From the NCBI GenBank assembly GCA_964621165.1, contig CAZULC010000025.1:1-17647 (forward strand): DNA of 17,647 nucleotides, written 5' to 3'. This DNA comes from UMGS1696 sp964621165. Its GTDB lineage: Bacteria; Bacillota; Clostridia; Oscillospirales; CAG-272. Made by a program: the position numbers and the translations under genes. The notes under the pieces were generated by a model. That model was not told the DNA's origin, did no database searches, and worked only from the letters and a program-made list of their open reading frames with translations. Below, in pieces: positions 15,361 to 17,647 of the stretch. Positions within the stretch are counted from its first letter, which is position 1; every line of letters starts with the position of its first letter.

Positions 15361-15388
15361 AGTATAAAAATTACTATTCCCATACCAA
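15361..15388 (-). promoter_or_regulatory. Possible promoter of the lipoprotein gene
   Basis: On the minus strand, TTGGTA (15388-15383), a 16-base spacer and TATACT (15366-15361), about 45 bases from the start codon. The match is moderate. Confidence 0.4.
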
Positions 15389-15514
15389 ATTAACTTGTTA
15401 TATACCATGTAGTAAATACCTTACTAAACCAGTGTCTTGTTTTATGTGTTTTGCAGTTTTATTGGATGCGAACAATCATAGGGAAATAGAAATTGTAATA
15501 GATAACATTAAAAT

Positions 15515-15552
15515 AAGGAGGATATCTAATGTCAAAACACCCTCCTTTTTTA
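15515..15552. terminator. Terminator after the CBM9-like gene
   Basis: Perfect arms AAGGAGG (15515-15521) and CCTCCTT (15541-15547) with T-rich sequence on either side. On the minus strand it lies about 40 bases after the CBM9-like stop. Confidence 0.65.
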
Positions 15553-15590
15553 TAACTACAACAAAACCGTTCAAAAAGAGAGAAGAAATT

Positions 15591-16532
15591 TTACTTTCTC
15601 TTCTTTGTGATTGCATAGCCAACTGCAGAAACAGCCGCTGTTGCCGCAGCAATTATACCAGCGTCAAAAGTCTGAGGAGCTTCAGTGGGAGTTGCCTCAG
15701 CAGGAGCTGCAACTGTCTCGGTCACAGTCTCAACCTCAGGCTCGGTCACAGTCTCAGCCTCAGCTTCAGCTTCAGGCTCAGCCTCGGCCTCAGCTTCAGT
15801 AACATTGCTGGTTTCACCGCCGAGTACGAGATTGCCGAATACGGACGGGTTGGTGGAAGCACCATCAGATGCGTCAGCCCAGCCGATGCAGGCGGTTCTG
15901 TTGTTGTACTCTGCGTTGTCGTTTGTGGATACTTCAAAACCAATCGTTGTGCCAGGAACCATATCAAGGTCAGCGATAGCCTTAACGTTGAATGCCCACT
16001 CTACAAAGTAACCGGTTTCAGAGCCTTCATCGCCGATTACCTTTGTGGCAACGTCGACATACTCGGCATCGTTTACGTCCGTGCCGCTGCCAATCAGAGC
16101 TGTTGCATTGGAATCCGTATTGCGCTCACCGTAAGGGGTGATGCCGATCCAGAAATCAGAGGTTACGTCGTAGGATGTAGAAGCGGAGTTTGTAAGGGAC
16201 ATACAGATTTCCGTGGTATCGTAGTTGTAGTTGGCGAGATTCAGGTCTGCGCCCCACAGGGTGGCGTCGTTTACATATTCCAGAATGTAGATGTAGTTGT
16301 CGTCGTACAGTGCACGGATTTCAGCTCGAACTCCTGTGTCTGTGCCAGAACGAATGATATCCTGTGTTACAGAAGTAGTGCTATCCCATACGTCATCAAC
16401 TTCGCCGTCAATTACGGGTGTACCCTTTTCAGCCACAATCGTGTAGTCAGAGTTCGCTGGATTTGCGCCTGCTGTAACTGCCATAGCAGCGAGAAGCAGC
16501 GCACTGAGAATGATTGAAAACAGCTTTTTCAT
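15591..16532 (-). CDS. Secreted CBM9-like protein with C-terminal membrane anchor
   Basis: This 313-residue protein has a signal peptide (about residues 1-23, ending VTAGA), a carbohydrate-binding module like family CBM9 (about 30-240; TPVIDGEVDDVW near 38-49, then LYDDNYIYILEYV), a Glu/Ala/Val-rich spacer (about 241-284: short EAEA, EPEV and ETVT repeats), and an end consisting of APQTFD (285-290), a hydrophobic helix and TKKRK. That end has the layout of a cell-wall sorting signal, but the motif PQTFD is not LPXTG. CBM9 modules bind ends of plant polysaccharides such as xylan or cellulose, so the likely role is holding substrate at the cell surface; no catalytic domain is visible. Two adjacent ATGs occur; the second (16532) is chosen because GGAGG is 6 bases away. 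A 387-codon open frame on the opposite strand is a shadow caused by the repetitive spacer. Confidence 0.85.
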   Translation of the reverse strand: MKKLFSIILSALLLAAMAVTAGANPANSDYTIVAEKGTPVIDGEVDDVWDSTTSVTQDIIRSGTDTGVRAEIRALYDDNYIYILEYVNDATLWGADLNLANYNYDTTEICMSLTNSASTSYDVTSDFWIGITPYGERNTDSNATALIGSGTDVNDAEYVDVATKVIGDEGSETGYFVEWAFNVKAIADLDMVPGTTIGFEVSTNDNAEYNNRTACIGWADASDGASTNPSVFGNLVLGGETSNVTEAEAEAEPEAEAEAETVTEPEVETVTETVAAPAEATPTEAPQTFDAGIIAAATAAVSAVGYAITKKRK

Positions 16533-16624
16533 CATAATCCTCCAAGTAAATTTATAAGATTTTGTCAACGTCTTTGATGAAAAGAATTTAATACTTTTTA
16601 TTAAAAACGAAGACTACTATGTTA

Positions 16625-16652
16625 ATTATATCACAAATTCCGGAAAAAGCAA
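16625..16652 (-). promoter_or_regulatory. Promoter of the CBM9-like gene
   Basis: On the minus strand, TTGCTT (16652-16647), a 16-base spacer and a perfect TATAAT (16630-16625). The leader is about 85 bases and AT-rich. Confidence 0.65.
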
Positions 16653-17383
16653 TGATTTTGAAATAAATTTTTCAGAAAAACAGTGAAATAGCACAATGAC
16701 TAATCGGGGGGGTATATTTGTTTTAATTGCACAAATCTGCGCTGACAGTTATGTTTTTGCTAATTATTGTAGGAATCATCGGATGATAACCTGAATCTGG
16801 CATTCAGGTATCCAGGTGAGCAGTCGAACAATGTTTTGTTCAGGCGAATTACACAACACATCACTCTGCCTGATGTGGGATTTGACATTGTTGTTCTTGA
16901 TATGCCGATAATGTTGAGGCTTAAAACTGCGGAACCTTCGCCCGTACAGCCAACAGAAGTTTTTGCATTTCCGTCAACGTCAAAAAATGACGTGTCGGTG
17001 GCAGTACTCGATTGTTTTGCCTAAAAAGTTGCCGCACAGTTCACAGGCATACTTTGAGATGACGTTTAGGTTCAAGTATACCAGCGCCAGGAACCCAGTG
17101 CATGTTTGCGACATTATCAAAAATCTGTGGTGCTCAACTTTGCTTCATCTCTAACAATGGCACTGAGCGTCTCATAGAACCTGATGAAGTATCAGGCGGT
17201 ATCCTCAATCTCAGCCTGACTTCAACTACTGCATCATGGCAGACTCTAGCTGAAAACATACTTTAAAAGTTAGTAAGCTGCAGTAAATCTTACTTTGGCT
17301 GAAGCTAATAAAATCACGCAGTACTTTTATCGCAAAAAATACCCATCTCATAAAAAAGCATCAAAAACAAAAGATATAAGAAG
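16653..17383. other. Mostly gene-free AT-rich region with degenerate coding traces
   Basis: No intact gene with a ribosome site is visible. Plus-strand frames between about 16836 and 17266 look protein-like in pieces (TLPDVGFDIVVLDMP; then QAYFEMTFRFKYTSA near 17044-17090; then a 54-codon frame from 17102 to 17266 with EVSGGILNLSLTSTTA). They lie in different frames with stops between. The last pieces loosely resemble beta-strand patterns of cohesin-like surface domains, but this is weak. A minus-strand piece with two Cys-x-x-Cys-like pairs (CELCGNFLGKTIEYCHRH) also appears in the same place. I take the region to be a decayed gene of unknown type. Confidence 0.4.
16789..16809. repeat. Perfect 8-bp inverted repeat with 5-base loop
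   Basis: ACCTGAAT (16789-16796), CTGGC, ATTCAGGT (16802-16809). No T-run follows, so it is not a terminator; it could be an operator or a site left over from a mobile element. Confidence 0.5.
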
Positions 17384-17480
17384 AAAAGACAAGATATATA
17401 GTAGTATTACACAACAGTTTACTACCAATTTACTACTTTTGATAAAAGAGCCTTAGATATGCTGAATCATCTTGTCTTTT
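17384..17480 (+). other. Structured leader-like element closed by a 12-bp inverted repeat
   Basis: AAAAGACAAGAT (17384-17395) and ATCTTGTCTTTT (17469-17480) are perfect complements enclosing 73 bases. Inside are GTAGTA and two TTTACTAC copies that could pair, and a small CTTTT-GAT-AAAAG hairpin. As RNA this would fold into a long basal stem with one or two inner hairpins. A strong terminator (17512) and a gene start with a good ribosome site (17576) follow. The arrangement fits an unassigned cis-regulatory RNA or small RNA. It may instead be a short inverted-repeat mobile relic. Confidence 0.45.
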
Positions 17481-17511
17481 CAAAAAACGCAAAACAAAAA
17501 TAATATTGAAA

Positions 17512-17548
17512 AACAACGCTTGTACGAAAAATAAGCGTTGTTTTTTTT
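17512..17548 (+). terminator. Strong intrinsic terminator
   Basis: Perfect 10-bp arms AACAACGCTT (17512-17521) and AAGCGTTGTT (17533-17542) with an 11-base loop, followed by a run of eight Ts. It sits only 28 bases before the ATG of the next gene, so it is either an attenuator for that gene or the end of an upstream short transcript. Confidence 0.85.
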
Positions 17549-17575
17549 ATGTTCAATTCGAGAGGAGAATTTACA

Positions 17576-17647
17576 ATGTCAAACATACTTTTCAGATAAA
17601 GAATGTCCTAAAAACTCTACACCTGCAAATCTGTTCTGCTGCTCATA
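17576..17647 (+). CDS. Start of a partial gene at the right edge, possibly frameshifted
   Basis: ATG at 17576 has AGAGGAG 8 bases upstream, a clear translation start. The frame reads MSNILFR and stops after seven codons (TAA, 17597). A neighbouring frame continues open to the window edge with SDKECPKNSTPANLFCCS, so a small indel in the TTTT run near 17590 may have split one gene. The product is not recognisable from what is present. It could also be a short leader peptide. Confidence 0.35.

Noticed and set aside
15517..15552. Mini-gene MSKHPPFL with an AAGGAGG ribosome site on the plus strand
   Set aside because: The AAGGAGG is the left arm of the perfect terminator hairpin of the CBM9-like gene; an eight-codon product is not supported.
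15354..16517. 387-codon open frame on the plus strand, antisense to the CBM9-like gene
   Set aside because: Its serine- and arginine-rich composition follows from the reverse complement of the Glu/Ala repeat spacer and biased codons. It lacks a ribosome site, while the minus-strand product has a signal peptide, a known module and a promoter.
16836..17024. 62-codon plus-strand frame as a real gene
   Set aside because: No ribosome site or promoter, and the neighbouring protein-like pieces are in other frames; treated as part of a decayed region.
1..17647. CRISPR array, tRNA, rRNA, transposase, prophage or toxin-antitoxin genes
   Set aside because: No regularly spaced repeats, no tRNA-like cloverleaf with a T-loop motif, and no recognisable mobile-element protein in any frame.

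Overview
The window looks like a chromosomal stretch of a low-to-mid GC, Gram-positive gut or rumen Clostridia, most likely an uncultured Oscillospiraceae/Ruminococcaceae relative. The reasons are strong GGAGG ribosome sites, TTGACA/TATAAT promoters, a lipoprotein signal, BspA-type leucine-rich repeats, GEMM-I (cyclic di-GMP) riboswitches, and carbohydrate ABC-transporter and GH43 families typical of that group. The taxonomy is inferred from gene content only.

Layout. 1-842: 3' part of a secreted leucine-rich-repeat (LRR) surface protein, broken by two frameshifts. 1222-5718: a TetR regulator with a consensus promoter and two overlapping 15-bp operator dyads, then a tightly coupled pair of half-size ABC transporters resembling the IrtAB/YbtPQ siderophore type, closed by a terminator. 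5807-7151: an extended -10 promoter and a long leader with two c-di-GMP-I riboswitches separated by an apparent terminator, leading into a secreted transglutaminase-like protein that carries a stop at codon 2 and a frameshift. 7209-8215: a stand-alone XRE regulator with a helical, repeat-like C-terminal region. 8223-10765: a divergent pair, an unrecognised 371-residue protein and a GH43 glycosidase. 10825-11078: a small two-helix membrane protein with its own promoter. 11121-13631 (minus): a decayed sugar ABC-importer operon, with remnants of two solute-binding proteins, a MalF/MalG pair with frameshifts and an apparent internal deletion, and a membrane-anchored protein with a frameshift near its start. 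13810-16652 (minus): an intact solute-binding lipoprotein and an intact secreted CBM9-like protein with a C-terminal membrane anchor, each apparently separately expressed. 16653-17575: AT-rich and largely gene-free, with degenerate coding traces and, at its right end, a structured leader-like element and a strong terminator before the start of a partial gene.

The functional theme is polysaccharide capture and uptake at the cell surface (GH43, CBM9-like protein, solute-binding proteins, MalFG), beside a possibly iron-related ABC pair and a c-di-GMP-controlled surface protein. The most striking property is the split between intact genes (both transcription factors, both ABC proteins, GH43, the 371-residue protein, the lipoprotein, the CBM9-like protein) and broken ones (LRR protein, transglutaminase, MalFG, two solute-binding proteins, the membrane-anchored protein). 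Either this is real decay or phase-like inactivation of surface and uptake functions, or the assembly carries indel errors. Several lesions are not homopolymer indels, which argues against simple sequencing error for all of them. I found no tRNA, rRNA, CRISPR array, transposase or phage gene.
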